Numbered from the stretch's first letter, positions 23,830 through 32,691 are shown. The stretch: DNA of 64,000 bases from WVYX01 sp039592335 (GCA_039592335.1 JBDHBX010000003.1:149728-213727); one strand, 5' to 3'. A program made the numbers and translations. The notes: generated from the letters alone by a model not told the origin.

Positions 23830-24774
23830 ATGAGCGCACCGACTGGAAACCGCGAGCCACGCCATCCGATCCGGGTGGTCTCCCTGCGAACCGGCCTGTC
23901 CCCGGATGTCCTGCGGGTCTGGGAGCGGCGCTACGGCGTGGTCACCCCGCAGCGCAGCGAGGGCGGACAGCGACTGTATTCGGACGCCGACATCGAGCGC
24001 CTCGGCTTGCTGAATCGCGCCACCCAGGCCGGCCGAGCCATTCGGCAGGTGGCCGAGCTCCGCAACGAGGAGCTGGTCGCGCTGCTGGAGGAGGACGCCG
24101 CCGCCCGTGCCTCGGGCGCTTCGACGGCCCCCGGGACCCTCGGCGCAGCGCAGGACTACCTGGCCGGCGCGCTCACCGCGGTGGAGGCCCTGGACTCTGG
24201 ACGGCTGCAGTTCGTGCTGAGGCAGGCCGTGTTCGGCCTGGGAGCCACGGACTTCGTGGATCACGTGCTCGCCCCCCTGCTCCGTCAGATCGGGGACCGT
24301 TGGCACCACGGCACGCTCACCCCAGCGCATGAGCACGCCGCGTCCGTCATCGTCAGGCGCACGCTCCAATGGATGGAGGAGATCCTGGAGGTCCCCGGCT
24401 CGGCGCCGTTGATACTGGTGACGACGCCCGCCGGTGAGCGGCACGAGATGGGTGCCATTCTGGTGGGGGTGGTGGCTGGCACCGAGGGATGGCGCACGGT
24501 CCAGCTGGGACCCGACCTGCCTGCGGCCGACATCGCGGAGGCCGCGAGACAGGCCGGCGCCCACGCGGTGGCCGTGAGCAGCATCCGGGCAGACGATGCC
24601 GCGCGACTCCTGGCGGAACTCGAAGGACTACGAGCGGCGCTGCCCGACGGGGTGGAGCTGCTGGTCGGGGGAGCGGCGACCGCGCCGCTGAGCCGCCGGA
24701 TCGAGGCGATGGGAGCGCGGTACCTGGCCGGCTTCGACGAGCTCAGGCAGTACCTGCAGGACCTGCAGCGCTAG
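23830..24774 (+). CDS. carH: MerR-family B12-dependent photoreceptor regulator (CarH/LitR type)
   Basis: The 314-residue protein has an N-terminal MerR HTH (HPIRVVSLRTGLSPDVLRVW with ERRYGVVTPQRSEGGQRLYS), a four-helix B12 cap domain and a B12-binding Rossmann domain. The cap motif Wx9EH is present: W158, then E168-H169 in WHHGTLTPAHEHA. The lower axial ligand motif ExHxxG is present as GERHEMG (His205). In CarH these parts bind adenosylcobalamin; the dark tetramer represses and light breaks the Co-C bond, releasing DNA. All key residues are kept, so light sensing is likely. The gene is divergent from a photolyase operon across an array of 11-bp repeats. I chose ATG 23830; an in-frame upstream start would lie within the operator. 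Confidence 0.88.
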   Translation: MSAPTGNREPRHPIRVVSLRTGLSPDVLRVWERRYGVVTPQRSEGGQRLYSDADIERLGLLNRATQAGRAIRQVAELRNEELVALLEEDAAARASGASTAPGTLGAAQDYLAGALTAVEALDSGRLQFVLRQAVFGLGATDFVDHVLAPLLRQIGDRWHHGTLTPAHEHAASVIVRRTLQWMEEILEVPGSAPLILVTTPAGERHEMGAILVGVVAGTEGWRTVQLGPDLPAADIAEAARQAGAHAVAVSSIRADDAARLLAELEGLRAALPDGVELLVGGAATAPLSRRIEAMGARYLAGFDELRQYLQDLQR

Positions 24775-24806
24775 CTACCCACCCCCCGTGGGCACAGCTC
24801 GTCCTG

Positions 24807-26669
24807 CTACAGATCCCGCGGCGACCGCACACCCCCACCGGGCACCGATTCCACCTCTTCCGGCTGCGGTGTGTGGTCTTCCCCGGGGTTGATGAAGCGG
24901 TCGTGCTCGATGAGGTACTGCTTGTCGTACAGCTGGCGGTAGCGGCCGCGCCTGGCGAGCAGTTCGTCGTGCGTGCCGCGCTCCACAATCTCCCCCTCCT
25001 CGAGCACCAGGATCTGATCGGCGCTGCGGATGGTGGAAAGACGGTGTGCGATCACGAACGAGGTTCGGCCATGCCGCAATGTGCGCAGGCCGTCCTGGAT
25101 CATCGCCTCGCTCTCGCTGTCGAGGCTGGACGTCGCTTCGTCCAGAATCAGGATCCGGGGATCGGCGAGAATGGCCCGCGCGATGGCAATCCGCTGGCGC
25201 TGGCCACCCGACAGCTTGATGCCGCGCTCGCCCACGATCGTGTCGTAGCCGTCCTCGAACTCATCGATGAACACGTTCGCATGTGCGATGCACGCAACTT
25301 CCTTGATCTCGTCGAGCGTGGCGTGCGGCCGCGCAAACGCGATGTTCTCGGCGATGGTGCCGTCGAACAGGAAGTTGTCCTGTAGCACCACGCCGAGCAG
25401 GCCACGGTAGTCGCGCAGGGGAACCGTGCCGAGGTCGCGCCCGTCCACCGTGATCGTCCCGGCGTTCGGCTGGTTGAAGGCCATCGCCAGGGAGATCAGC
25501 GTGCTCTTGCCCGAGCCGCTCGATCCCACCAGCGCGGTGGTGGAGCCGGCCGGCGCGCTGAACGACACGTTCTTGAGCACGGGGACGTCGGGGTTGTACT
25601 CGAACCACACGTCCTGAAAGCCGATCTCTCCGGCGATCTCCCCGAGCGGTTCCTTGTCCCAGTCCTTTTCCTCCTCGGTGGCCATACGCCGGATCTCGCG
25701 AATGCGGTCGAGGCCGGCGAAAGCCTCGCTGATCTGGGTACCGATCTCGGCGATGGATACGAGGGGCGCGGCCACCAGGCCGGTGAAGAAGATGAACATC
25801 ACGAAATCGCCGAGCGTCATCGTGCCGTCGAGGATCGCCCGGCCACCCACCACGATCATGATCACACTGATCGCACCCACGATCGCCGTGGTGAACGCGC
25901 CGATCCCCGAGATCCCGGTGATCGCCTTGGCGATGTTGCGGAACAGGCGGTGCACCCCGCGGGCAAACACGAGCTGCTCTCCCCGCTCGGCGACGTAGGC
26001 CTTCACGACGCGCACGCCGCCCAGGGACTCGGCCAGCCGGCCCGTGACCTCGGCGTTGATCTTCCCCCGCTGGCGGAAGATGGGCCGCAGCCTGTTGAAC
26101 GCGACCGCCATCGCCCCACCGAACGTGACAAGCACAATGAGGATGACCGCCGTGAGCTTCCAGTTGAGCACGAACAACACGGCAAGCGCGATGGCGGCCG
26201 TCACCAGGCCGCCGGTAAGCCGGACCAAGCCGGTGCCGACCAGGTTCCGGATTCCCTCGGCATCAGTCATGATGCGGGAGATGAGCACGCCGGTCTTAGT
26301 GGAGTCGAAGTAGCTCACGGGCAGCCGGCTCACGTGCGCCTGCACCGCCTTGCGCATATCGGCGATGGCGCGCTGAGCGGTCACCCCGAGCACCTGGGCC
26401 AGTGCGAACGAGGTCGTCGCCTGCACCAGGGTGGCGCCGCCCACGGCGGCGGCCAGCGGAATGAGCAGCTCCGCCTTGCCCTGCCCGACCACGTCGTCAA
26501 TCATGAATTTGGATGAGCCGGGAAGCACGAGGCCCGCCAGCCGGTTCACGATCATGATCACCGCACCAAGGGCTAGACGGCGGCGGCGCGTCCAGATGAC
26601 CTCACGCGCCTCGCGCCACACCTGTCCGAGGTCGAGCCTCTTCTTCTGTTGCGTCTTCTCGTCGGTCAC
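24807..26669 (-). CDS. ABC exporter, fused membrane and ATPase domains (MsbA-like)
   Basis: A 620-residue half-transporter. Six membrane helices (about 30-320) precede an ATPase domain with Walker A GSSGSGKS, Q-loop VVLQDN, signature LSGGQRQRIAIARAIL, Walker B ILILDEATSSLD and switch IAHRLSTI. It would work as a homodimer exporting lipids or drugs; the substrate cannot be told from sequence. The start is a GTG at 26669. The gene is single and convergent with carH, whose stop is 32 bases away. A TPR gene relic lies directly upstream. Confidence 0.9.
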   Translation of the reverse strand: MTDEKTQQKKRLDLGQVWREAREVIWTRRRRLALGAVIMIVNRLAGLVLPGSSKFMIDDVVGQGKAELLIPLAAAVGGATLVQATTSFALAQVLGVTAQRAIADMRKAVQAHVSRLPVSYFDSTKTGVLISRIMTDAEGIRNLVGTGLVRLTGGLVTAAIALAVLFVLNWKLTAVILIVLVTFGGAMAVAFNRLRPIFRQRGKINAEVTGRLAESLGGVRVVKAYVAERGEQLVFARGVHRLFRNIAKAITGISGIGAFTTAIVGAISVIMIVVGGRAILDGTMTLGDFVMFIFFTGLVAAPLVSIAEIGTQISEAFAGLDRIREIRRMATEEEKDWDKEPLGEIAGEIGFQDVWFEYNPDVPVLKNVSFSAPAGSTTALVGSSGSGKSTLISLAMAFNQPNAGTITVDGRDLGTVPLRDYRGLLGVVLQDNFLFDGTIAENIAFARPHATLDEIKEVACIAHANVFIDEFEDGYDTIVGERGIKLSGGQRQRIAIARAILADPRILILDEATSSLDSESEAMIQDGLRTLRHGRTSFVIAHRLSTIRSADQILVLEEGEIVERGTHDELLARRGRYRQLYDKQYLIEHDRFINPGEDHTPQPEEVESVPGGGVRSPRDL

Positions 26670-26724
26670 GGTCTAGAACTACTCACGGGGTGCCGTGCCT
26701 GAGTCAAGTGGCGGCCTCCGCAAC

Positions 26725-26889
26725 GTCGACTGTTTCCCGGGATCGTACAACGAGTACGACGGTCTCGCAGAAGCGTACATGGTGAATGGTGACCGGGAGC
26801 TGGCGATCGAGAACTACCGACGCTCGCTGGAGCTCAACCCCGCCAACCAGAACGCCGTCGACACGCTGCGCCGTTTGGGAGCGCCCTAG
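26725..26889 (+). pseudogene. C-terminal relic of a TPR-containing protein
   Basis: The plus-strand frame reads FPGSYNEYDGLAEAYMVNGD followed by RELAIENYRRSLELNPANQN and AVDTLRRLGAP. This is the standard last TPR and tail of secreted serine-hydrolase or TPR proteins. Nothing upstream in this or other frames continues the protein: the preceding bases belong to the start region of the ABC gene. It has no plausible ribosome binding site, so it is best read as a decayed gene end. Confidence 0.6.
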
Positions 26890-26952
26890 CCGCCCGCGGA
26901 CACACGGTCGGGCCACCCTAACGTCCCCGCGGCCCGACCTGTACCTTCTCGC

Positions 26953-27630
26953 ATGGTCTACGCCCTCATGACGAGCGGCGGGAAGGATTCCATTCTCGCC
27001 CTCGACCGCGCGCGCGACGCCGGGCTCGAGGTTCGGTACCTCGTCAGCTTCCACGACGGGGCGACCGGGCGCGTGCGGTTTCATGGGGTGCGCCACGAGC
27101 TGATCGGGCGGCAGGCGGAAGCGCTGGGCCTGGAGTGCCTCAGCATGCCGACCCTCCCCACCACCTTCGAGTCCACTTTCACCCAGTCGCTGCGCGAGCT
27201 CAAGGGCCTCGGCGTCAGGGGCGTCGTGTTCGGCAACGTGAGCCTGGCCGACGTCCGGTCCTGGTACGAGGAACGCGTACAGGCGGCGGGGCTGGAGCAC
27301 GTGGAGCCGCTGTGGGGCGGCCCGGCCGTCGAGGTGGCGTGGGCCGTGGTAGAGCGCGGCTACCGCGCTATCATCGTGAGCGCCGATCTCGCGCGCGGGG
27401 CCGCGTCGTTCCTGGGACGTGAGTTCGATGCCGATCTCGTCACGGAGATCAGCACGCGGGACGACCTGGACCCGTGCGGCGAGCGCGGGGAATTCCACAC
27501 CTTCGTGTTCGACGGGCCGGAATTCCGCTCACCGGTGGGATTCTCGCGCGGCGAAACGGTGGAGTTCGAGGGGCACCGCTTCATGGATCTGGTGCCGGCC
27601 GGCGCGGCCCGCACCTCCAAGTGGGATTAG
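26953..27630 (+). CDS. Dph6-like ATP-PPase (DUF71 family)
   Basis: A 225-residue PP-loop protein: SGGKDSILALDRARDAGLEV at the N-terminus and DPCGERGEFHTFVFDGPEF near the C-terminus, the two hallmarks of the family. Archaeal and eukaryotic members amidate diphthine on elongation factor 2. Bacteria lack diphthamide, so the substrate here is unknown; bacterial members have been linked to B12 salvage and other amidations. Its stop overlaps the stop of the convergent cysteine-cluster gene by 3 bases. Confidence 0.85.
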   Translation: MVYALMTSGGKDSILALDRARDAGLEVRYLVSFHDGATGRVRFHGVRHELIGRQAEALGLECLSMPTLPTTFESTFTQSLRELKGLGVRGVVFGNVSLADVRSWYEERVQAAGLEHVEPLWGGPAVEVAWAVVERGYRAIIVSADLARGAASFLGREFDADLVTEISTRDDLDPCGERGEFHTFVFDGPEFRSPVGFSRGETVEFEGHRFMDLVPAGAARTSKWD

Positions 27631-28247
27631 GCCTTCACTGCTCTCGCCTCGCGGGCGTCCAGCGCCTCGATGAACGCCTCACCGAAGTAGTACTTCAACT
27701 CGTCCCGCCCACCATGGTAGATCGTGGGGCCGGTGTCGAGACACACCAGCTCGTCTTCGCCTACCTCGTCTGCCACGCACAGCGTGGCGTCGTAAAAGGT
27801 GAGCGGGAAGAGACAGTCAACCATCGATTTCAGCTCGCGGTGGTCGAGTCCCTCCTCCAGGCAGTAGGCGTGCAATAGGCAGCCGCGGCCCTCACGGTTG
27901 CGGAACACGCACGAGCCGTCCACCACCCGTGTGCGGTGGGAGCCGCCGCCGGGGACCTCGGGATCCTTCTCGAACTCGCCCGTGAACCACCGCTGCCGCG
28001 GAATCTTCGTGTAGCGCTCGATCCCGGCGGCGTGGCCCTGAATGCGCCCGTAATGGTACAGGTCCACGTCCACTCCGTACTGGCAGCACCAGTCGTCACA
28101 GAACGTGCACTGCAGGCAGTGGGTGAAGTAGGTGCGGCGAAAAATGTCGGTGTCGATGTGCGTGATCACGGGCGCGCCGTAGCGGCTCGCGAACGCTTCG
28201 GGAAGGGCTACGACGCCCTGCACCGTCGAGGAGTTCGATATGGTCAT
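27627..28247 (-). CDS. Cysteine-cluster protein of unknown function (YkgJ-like)
   Basis: The 206-residue protein has a dense cysteine motif, HCLQCTFCDDWCCQYGVDVD (about residues 46-65), and further cysteines in DGSCVFRNREGRGCLLHAYC and in the SMVDCLF and ATLCVADE segments. The pattern resembles YkgJ-type zinc or Fe-S binding proteins that coordinate metal through four to eight cysteines. The start is ATG 28247 without a Shine-Dalgarno; a TACATT element 10 bases upstream suggests a leaderless message. The longer upstream frame is antisense to otsA and is not real. It is divergent from otsA. Confidence 0.65.
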   Translation of the reverse strand: MTISNSSTVQGVVALPEAFASRYGAPVITHIDTDIFRRTYFTHCLQCTFCDDWCCQYGVDVDLYHYGRIQGHAAGIERYTKIPRQRWFTGEFEKDPEVPGGGSHRTRVVDGSCVFRNREGRGCLLHAYCLEEGLDHRELKSMVDCLFPLTFYDATLCVADEVGEDELVCLDTGPTIYHGGRDELKYYFGEAFIEALDAREARAVKA

Positions 28248-28312
28248 TGGGGAAACAATGTAATCAAGTGCGTAACGAGACGGTCGCGCCCTCGCCTGAG
28301 ACCCTCCCAGGC

Positions 28313-28336
28313 GGTACACTTGTAGGTACACCTGTC
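28313..28336 (+). repeat. Two tandem 12-bp repeats upstream of otsA
   Basis: GGTACACTTGTA is followed directly by GGTACACCTGTC; 10 of 12 positions agree. They lie 26 bases before the otsA ATG and 66 bases before the divergent cysteine-cluster gene, so a regulator binding site is plausible. Confidence 0.45.
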
Positions 28337-28361
28337 GATGCAGTCCGGCGGAAGGACAACC

Positions 28362-29771
28362 ATGCCCAGTGGTCGCGCCAAGAAGCGCCACGAGGTCGCA
28401 CTGGTGACCGTGAGCCACCGCCTGCCGGTTACACTGCGCCGCGGACCGAACGGACCCGAGCGCGTGCGCTCCAGCGGTGGCCTCGTCGCGGCGTTCGCGC
28501 CAATCCTGGAAGATCGCGGCGGCGTGTGGATCGGCTGGCCGGGACTCGAATTGCGCCCCGGCGAGAGTGTCTCGGCGATCAACGACCCTTACCACCTCGA
28601 GCCGGTCGGCATCCCACGCCAGGACTTCAAGCCCTACTATCAAGGCTTCTCCAACCGCACGCTCTGGCCCCTGTTTCACACGCTTCCCGGGCAAGCCGTC
28701 TTCGAAACGAGCGAGTGGGAGGCATACGGGCGCGTGAACGAGCGGTTCGCCGAGGCAACCGCCGCCGTGATCGGACCCGACGACCACGTAGTGGTGAACG
28801 ACTACCAACTGATGCTGGCGCCGGGCAGGCTACGGAAGCTGGCGCCCTCAACGGCCGTCGCGTTCTTCCTGCACATCCCCTTCCCGCCGTTCGATGTCTA
28901 CCGCGTGCTGCCGTGGGCACGGCCGCTGCTGCGGGGCGTGCTCGCCGCGGACCTCGTCGGATTCCACGTCTCCGGGTACGCGCGCAACTTCCTCGACTGC
29001 GCGCACCGGCTGCTGGGACTCAAGGTCGACCAGCGGCGCGGCATCGTGCAGATGGATGGGCGCACGGTGCGGGTGATCGCGCTGCCGTTGGGGATCGACT
29101 TCAAGCACTACGAGGAGCTGGCCAAGGAGGCACCCGACTCCGGCTTCCGAGAGGACGAGCACGTGGTGCTGGGGGTGGACCGGCTCGACTACACCAAGGG
29201 CATCCCGCAGCGGCTCCACGCCTTCGCGCGACTGTTCCAGACCTACTCGGACCACCGGGGGAAGGTCACCCTGCTGCAGATTGCGGTCCCAAGCCGCTCG
29301 GAGGTCACGGAGTACAAGGAGCTCAAGCGGGAGATCGACGAGCTGGTGGGCCAGGTGAACGGGCGCTTCGGCACCGCAAACTGGACACCGATCAGGTATC
29401 TCTATCGCTCGGTGTCACCCGAGAAGCTCACCGCCATGTACCGCGACGCCGACGTGGGCTCCGTCACGCCGCTGAGGGACGGCATGAACTTGGTGGCCAA
29501 GGAATTCGTGGCCTGCCAGGTGGGCAACCCCGGCGTGCTGGTGCTGTCACACACGGCCGGGGCTGCCGAGACCATGACAGAGGCCATCATGGTCAACCCC
29601 TACGACATCGACGACACCGCCGCCAAACTGCACCAGGCGCTCACGATGCCCAAGAAGGAACGCCACGCACGCATGCAGGCCCTGAGGAAGCGCGAGGCCA
29701 AGCACGACGTGCACGAGTGGGCCAGAAAGCTGGTGCAGAAGTTGGGGAGGGCGGCAAGAGAGAACCCGTAG
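28362..29771 (+). CDS. otsA: Trehalose-6-phosphate synthase (GT20)
   Basis: A 469-residue glycosyltransferase. N-terminal SHRLPVTLRR and RSSGGLVAAFAPILEDRGGV form the glucose-6-phosphate/UDP-sugar loop. VVNDYQLMLAPGRL, LGVDRLDYTKGIPQRLHAF and SVTPLRDGMNLVAKEFVACQ are the usual GT20 motifs. It joins UDP- or ADP-glucose to glucose-6-phosphate, giving trehalose-6-phosphate for osmotic and desiccation protection. ATG 28362 has GGAAGGA 5 bases upstream. The phosphatase OtsB that normally accompanies it is not in the window and is not fused. A hairpin follows the gene. Confidence 0.92.
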   Translation: MPSGRAKKRHEVALVTVSHRLPVTLRRGPNGPERVRSSGGLVAAFAPILEDRGGVWIGWPGLELRPGESVSAINDPYHLEPVGIPRQDFKPYYQGFSNRTLWPLFHTLPGQAVFETSEWEAYGRVNERFAEATAAVIGPDDHVVVNDYQLMLAPGRLRKLAPSTAVAFFLHIPFPPFDVYRVLPWARPLLRGVLAADLVGFHVSGYARNFLDCAHRLLGLKVDQRRGIVQMDGRTVRVIALPLGIDFKHYEELAKEAPDSGFREDEHVVLGVDRLDYTKGIPQRLHAFARLFQTYSDHRGKVTLLQIAVPSRSEVTEYKELKREIDELVGQVNGRFGTANWTPIRYLYRSVSPEKLTAMYRDADVGSVTPLRDGMNLVAKEFVACQVGNPGVLVLSHTAGAAETMTEAIMVNPYDIDDTAAKLHQALTMPKKERHARMQALRKREAKHDVHEWARKLVQKLGRAARENP

Positions 29772-29812
29772 AGAGGCGAGCGGCGCCGCCGCGCAGCTGC
29801 GAGCCCACGGTG

Positions 29813-29837
29813 CAAGCCCCGCTCATTGCGGGGCTTG
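29813..29837 (+). terminator. Terminator after otsA
   Basis: CAAGCCCCGC (29813-29822) pairs perfectly with 29828-29837 across a 5-base loop, 41 bases after the otsA stop and 15 bases before the MFS ATG. A short T-poor tail (TCGTATATT) follows. Confidence 0.55.
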
Positions 29838-29852
29838 TCGTATATTGGCGCC

Positions 29853-31067
29853 ATGATCACGTCCGCTCGCGGAAAGTGGTTCACACTGGGGCTGCTCGCC
29901 CTGGCCGAGTTGCTCGGCATGAGCCTCTGGTTCTCGGCGAGCGCCGTATCCGAGGAGCTACAGCAGCTCTGGGGCTTGAGCCAGGCCGAGGCCGGCTGGC
30001 TCACGGCGATCGTGCAGCTGGGATTCGTGGTCGGGACGGCCGTGGCTGCGGTGCTGAACCTCGCCGACGTCGTGCCGGCGCGGTTCTACTTCGCCGCCGC
30101 TGCGGTGCTGGGAGCGCTCGCCAACGCGTTGCTCGTGATCGCACCACAGTACGAGCTCGCGCTGGTGCTGCGGTTCGCAACCGGGTTCTTCCTGGCCGGG
30201 GTCTACCCGCCTGCGATGAAGATGGCGGCCACCTGGTTCCGCCAGGGCCGCGGCCTCGCGATCGGCACGGTGGTCGGCGCGCTGACCGTGGGCAAAGCGG
30301 GGCCTTACCTCATGCGCGCCTGGGTGCCGAGCGGCATCGCGTTCGTCGTCCTCTCCGTGTCCGCCGGTGCGGTGCTGGCAGCGCTGCTCGTTGCCACGGA
30401 GTACCGCGACGGGCCGCACGCGTTCGAGCGCCGGCCGTTCTCGTGGAAGCTCGTGAGTACTGTGCTGCGGCGCCGGGAGTGGCGCCTCGCCACCGGTGGG
30501 TATCTGGGACACATGTGGGAGTTGTACGCTTTCTGGACCTGGATCCCGGCGTTCCTCGCCGCCAGTGCCGCGGCGCTGGCCGCATCCGGGCACCCAGCAC
30601 CAACAACTCCACAGGTGAGCTTTGTCGCATTCCTCGCGATCGCCGTGGGCGGCGCCGGATGTCTCTGGGGCGGCTGGATGGCCGACCGCATCGGCTACGA
30701 GCGGCTGGTCACTCGGGCCATGGCCGCGAGCGGCACGTGCGCCCTGCTGATCGGCGTGGTGTTCGGCGCGAGCTTCTGGTTACTGGTGCCGCTCACGCTG
30801 GCGTGGGGCTTCTTCGTCATCGCCGACTCGGCCCAGTTCAGCGCGCTGGTCACGGAGGTGAGCCCGCCGCACGCCGTGGGCACCGCGCTCACGCTGCAGA
30901 CGTCGCTCGGTTTCCTGCTCACCATGGTCACCATTCAGCTGGTGCCGAACGTGGCCGAGCTGATCGGGTGGCGCTGGGCCTTTGCGTTCCTGGCGCTCGG
31001 GCCGGCGGCTGGGATTTGGGCGATTGGGAGGTTGAGGGTGGGGGGGGAGAGACTGCGCGCGCGCTAG
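29853..31067 (+). CDS. MFS transporter
   Basis: The 404-residue protein has about 12 hydrophobic segments. It begins MITSARGKWFTLGLLALAEL, has the helix 4-5 region RFATGFFLAGVYPPAMKMAA followed by a basic loop RQGRGLAIG, and a second-half loop GWMADRIGYERL. The first half resembles nitrate/cyanate-type and sugar-phosphate MFS groups but with no decisive substrate motif. It starts at the ATG at 29853; the longer frame includes the otsA terminator. It ends at a strong hairpin. Confidence 0.85.
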   Translation: MITSARGKWFTLGLLALAELLGMSLWFSASAVSEELQQLWGLSQAEAGWLTAIVQLGFVVGTAVAAVLNLADVVPARFYFAAAAVLGALANALLVIAPQYELALVLRFATGFFLAGVYPPAMKMAATWFRQGRGLAIGTVVGALTVGKAGPYLMRAWVPSGIAFVVLSVSAGAVLAALLVATEYRDGPHAFERRPFSWKLVSTVLRRREWRLATGGYLGHMWELYAFWTWIPAFLAASAAALAASGHPAPTTPQVSFVAFLAIAVGGAGCLWGGWMADRIGYERLVTRAMAASGTCALLIGVVFGASFWLLVPLTLAWGFFVIADSAQFSALVTEVSPPHAVGTALTLQTSLGFLLTMVTIQLVPNVAELIGWRWAFAFLALGPAAGIWAIGRLRVGGERLRAR

Positions 31068-31089
31068 TGTCGCAGGCGGCCAGGCACGG

Positions 31090-31121
31090 AACGGCTCGCC
31101 GGAGAGTTCCGGCGAGCCGTT
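31090..31121. terminator. Bidirectional terminator between MFS and subtilisin genes
   Basis: A 14-bp perfect stem (31090-31103 with 31108-31121) and a 4-base loop GAGT, with TTT following on the plus strand. It lies between two convergent stop codons. Confidence 0.75.
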
Positions 31122-31145
31122 TGGCGTTCCAGGTCTTTGAGGAAC

Positions 31146-32594
31146 CTAGTTGGCGCCTACCGCGCTGGCGGCATTGAGACGGCCCTTGCCATAGTAGGGG
31201 TCGTTCCCCTTCTTGCCGAGGTCGTCCGCGGTTCGTTGGATGATGGTCTTGATGCGACCGGGCCTCCTGCCAACGTCCTCAACGAGTAGGCTCGCCACGC
31301 CGGAAACGTGCGGCGCGGCCATGGAAGTGCCACTCGCCCCCACAACCCAAGTGGGCGAGGACCAACAGCCAATCACCAAGCTCGTCTGTGAGCACGCCGC
31401 CCAAACCCAGCCAGCGTCGTTGGTTATCGCATCCCCGCCGGGCGCGGCAACACTGATCGCGGAGTTCCCAAAGTTCGTATACGGGGCGATGGCGTCGATT
31501 CCGATCCAAGGGCCAGCGTAGCCAGCGCCGGCTTCCGGGGCGGTAGCCGATACACAGATCGTGTTGGGTACATCGCAGTAGGTCGCGAAAGCATTGCCGT
31601 TATGATCCAGATCCCAAGCTGCGTTGCCTGCGGATACGACAACCGTTACTCCCCTGTTGTTTGCGTAGTTGAATACCCTGTTGATGAAGCCAACGAACCA
31701 TCCGTTGTGCGCCTTCGTGAACCCACCGCCGAGGCTCATGTTGATGACGTCGGCACCGTTGTCCACCGCGTGAAGCACGCCGTCTATGACTGCACTGAAC
31801 GGGCAGCTAACATAAACCACACCTATGGCAAGAGAGTCTGGATCGTACCCGCAGACTTTCACGCCGATGAGAGTCGTCTGGGTCGTGACGCCAGCCGCGA
31901 CATACGAATTGCTCACTGCCGTGGCTGCCACGTGAGTGCCGTGGAAGTACAGATCCGTCACGTAGTCGCGACCCGCAAAGTAGAGATCGGTCAAGTAATC
32001 ATCGAACGGCATAAACGAAACGGATCGTGACAGATCCACGCGCCCCTCAAGATCGGCGTGCAGATAGTCAATGCCGGTATCGAGAATCGCGACAGTAACA
32101 TCCGAGGAGCCCGTCCTCTGCGCACCCCAAACATCGTCTGCTTGAATCGCCCGCATGTTCCACTGCCACAGATAGAAGTCTGCAGTTGTCGGATCGCCGG
32201 GACTCATTACTGCGTCGGCTTCAACGGCCTCGTCATTCACGATCGGATTGAGCTCAAATGCATTATCCTCGTACAGCTTTCTGACGTACTTCTTCCTACC
32301 GAGCGCACTGGCGGCGGTCTCGTCCAGCCCACTGACCGCCGCGACGCCAATGTCATGCGAAAAGACCACGCTGCCGCCCAGCCTCTCGACATCGGCGGTG
32401 AACCCGGCGGGGACGCCCTTTCTCCTGAACATGATCAAGTGCCGGTCACTGATTTCGAAATCCCCGGTACCGACCACGGAGAAGTCCGGCTGCTCGATCG
32501 GCGCTTCCGCCGGCCCATCCGCGCACGCAAACGCAAACACCGCCAGCGCAGCCACGGCCGTCAGCCGCAACCCAATTCGTGATGCAGTGCTCAT
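31146..32594 (-). CDS. Subtilisin-family (S8) serine protease lipoprotein
   Basis: A 482-residue protease with a lipobox (FAFAC, Cys24), an inhibitor-like prodomain (RHLIMFRRKGVPAGFTADVE, about 50-110) and a complete catalytic triad: Asp in AILDTGIDYLHADL, His in FHGTHVAATAV, Ser in GASGTSMAAPHVSG. The oxyanion asparagine is in VVSAGNAAWD. GGAGG lies 7 bases before the ATG. Just before the catalytic His the sequence DYLTDLYFAGRDYVTDLYFH looks like a short tandem duplication. Codon use appears less GC-rich than in neighbouring genes, which may mean recent acquisition. It would act at the cell surface or in the periplasm. Confidence 0.9.
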   Translation of the reverse strand: MSTASRIGLRLTAVAALAVFAFACADGPAEAPIEQPDFSVVGTGDFEISDRHLIMFRRKGVPAGFTADVERLGGSVVFSHDIGVAAVSGLDETAASALGRKKYVRKLYEDNAFELNPIVNDEAVEADAVMSPGDPTTADFYLWQWNMRAIQADDVWGAQRTGSSDVTVAILDTGIDYLHADLEGRVDLSRSVSFMPFDDYLTDLYFAGRDYVTDLYFHGTHVAATAVSNSYVAAGVTTQTTLIGVKVCGYDPDSLAIGVVYVSCPFSAVIDGVLHAVDNGADVINMSLGGGFTKAHNGWFVGFINRVFNYANNRGVTVVVSAGNAAWDLDHNGNAFATYCDVPNTICVSATAPEAGAGYAGPWIGIDAIAPYTNFGNSAISVAAPGGDAITNDAGWVWAACSQTSLVIGCWSSPTWVVGASGTSMAAPHVSGVASLLVEDVGRRPGRIKTIIQRTADDLGKKGNDPYYGKGRLNAASAVGAN

Positions 32595-32691
32595 GTAGTT
32601 ACCTCCATCGAGAGGGGTGACAAGGAACCACGCCGATTCACGCCGGCGCCTCCTCCGTCGGCTCGTCACGCTACAATCCCAAATACAGAAA

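Noticed and set aside
28247..31177. 976-residue plus-strand frame over otsA and the MFS gene
   Set aside because: It is an out-of-frame shadow of two well-supported genes; its composition is arginine- and glycine-rich with no domain.
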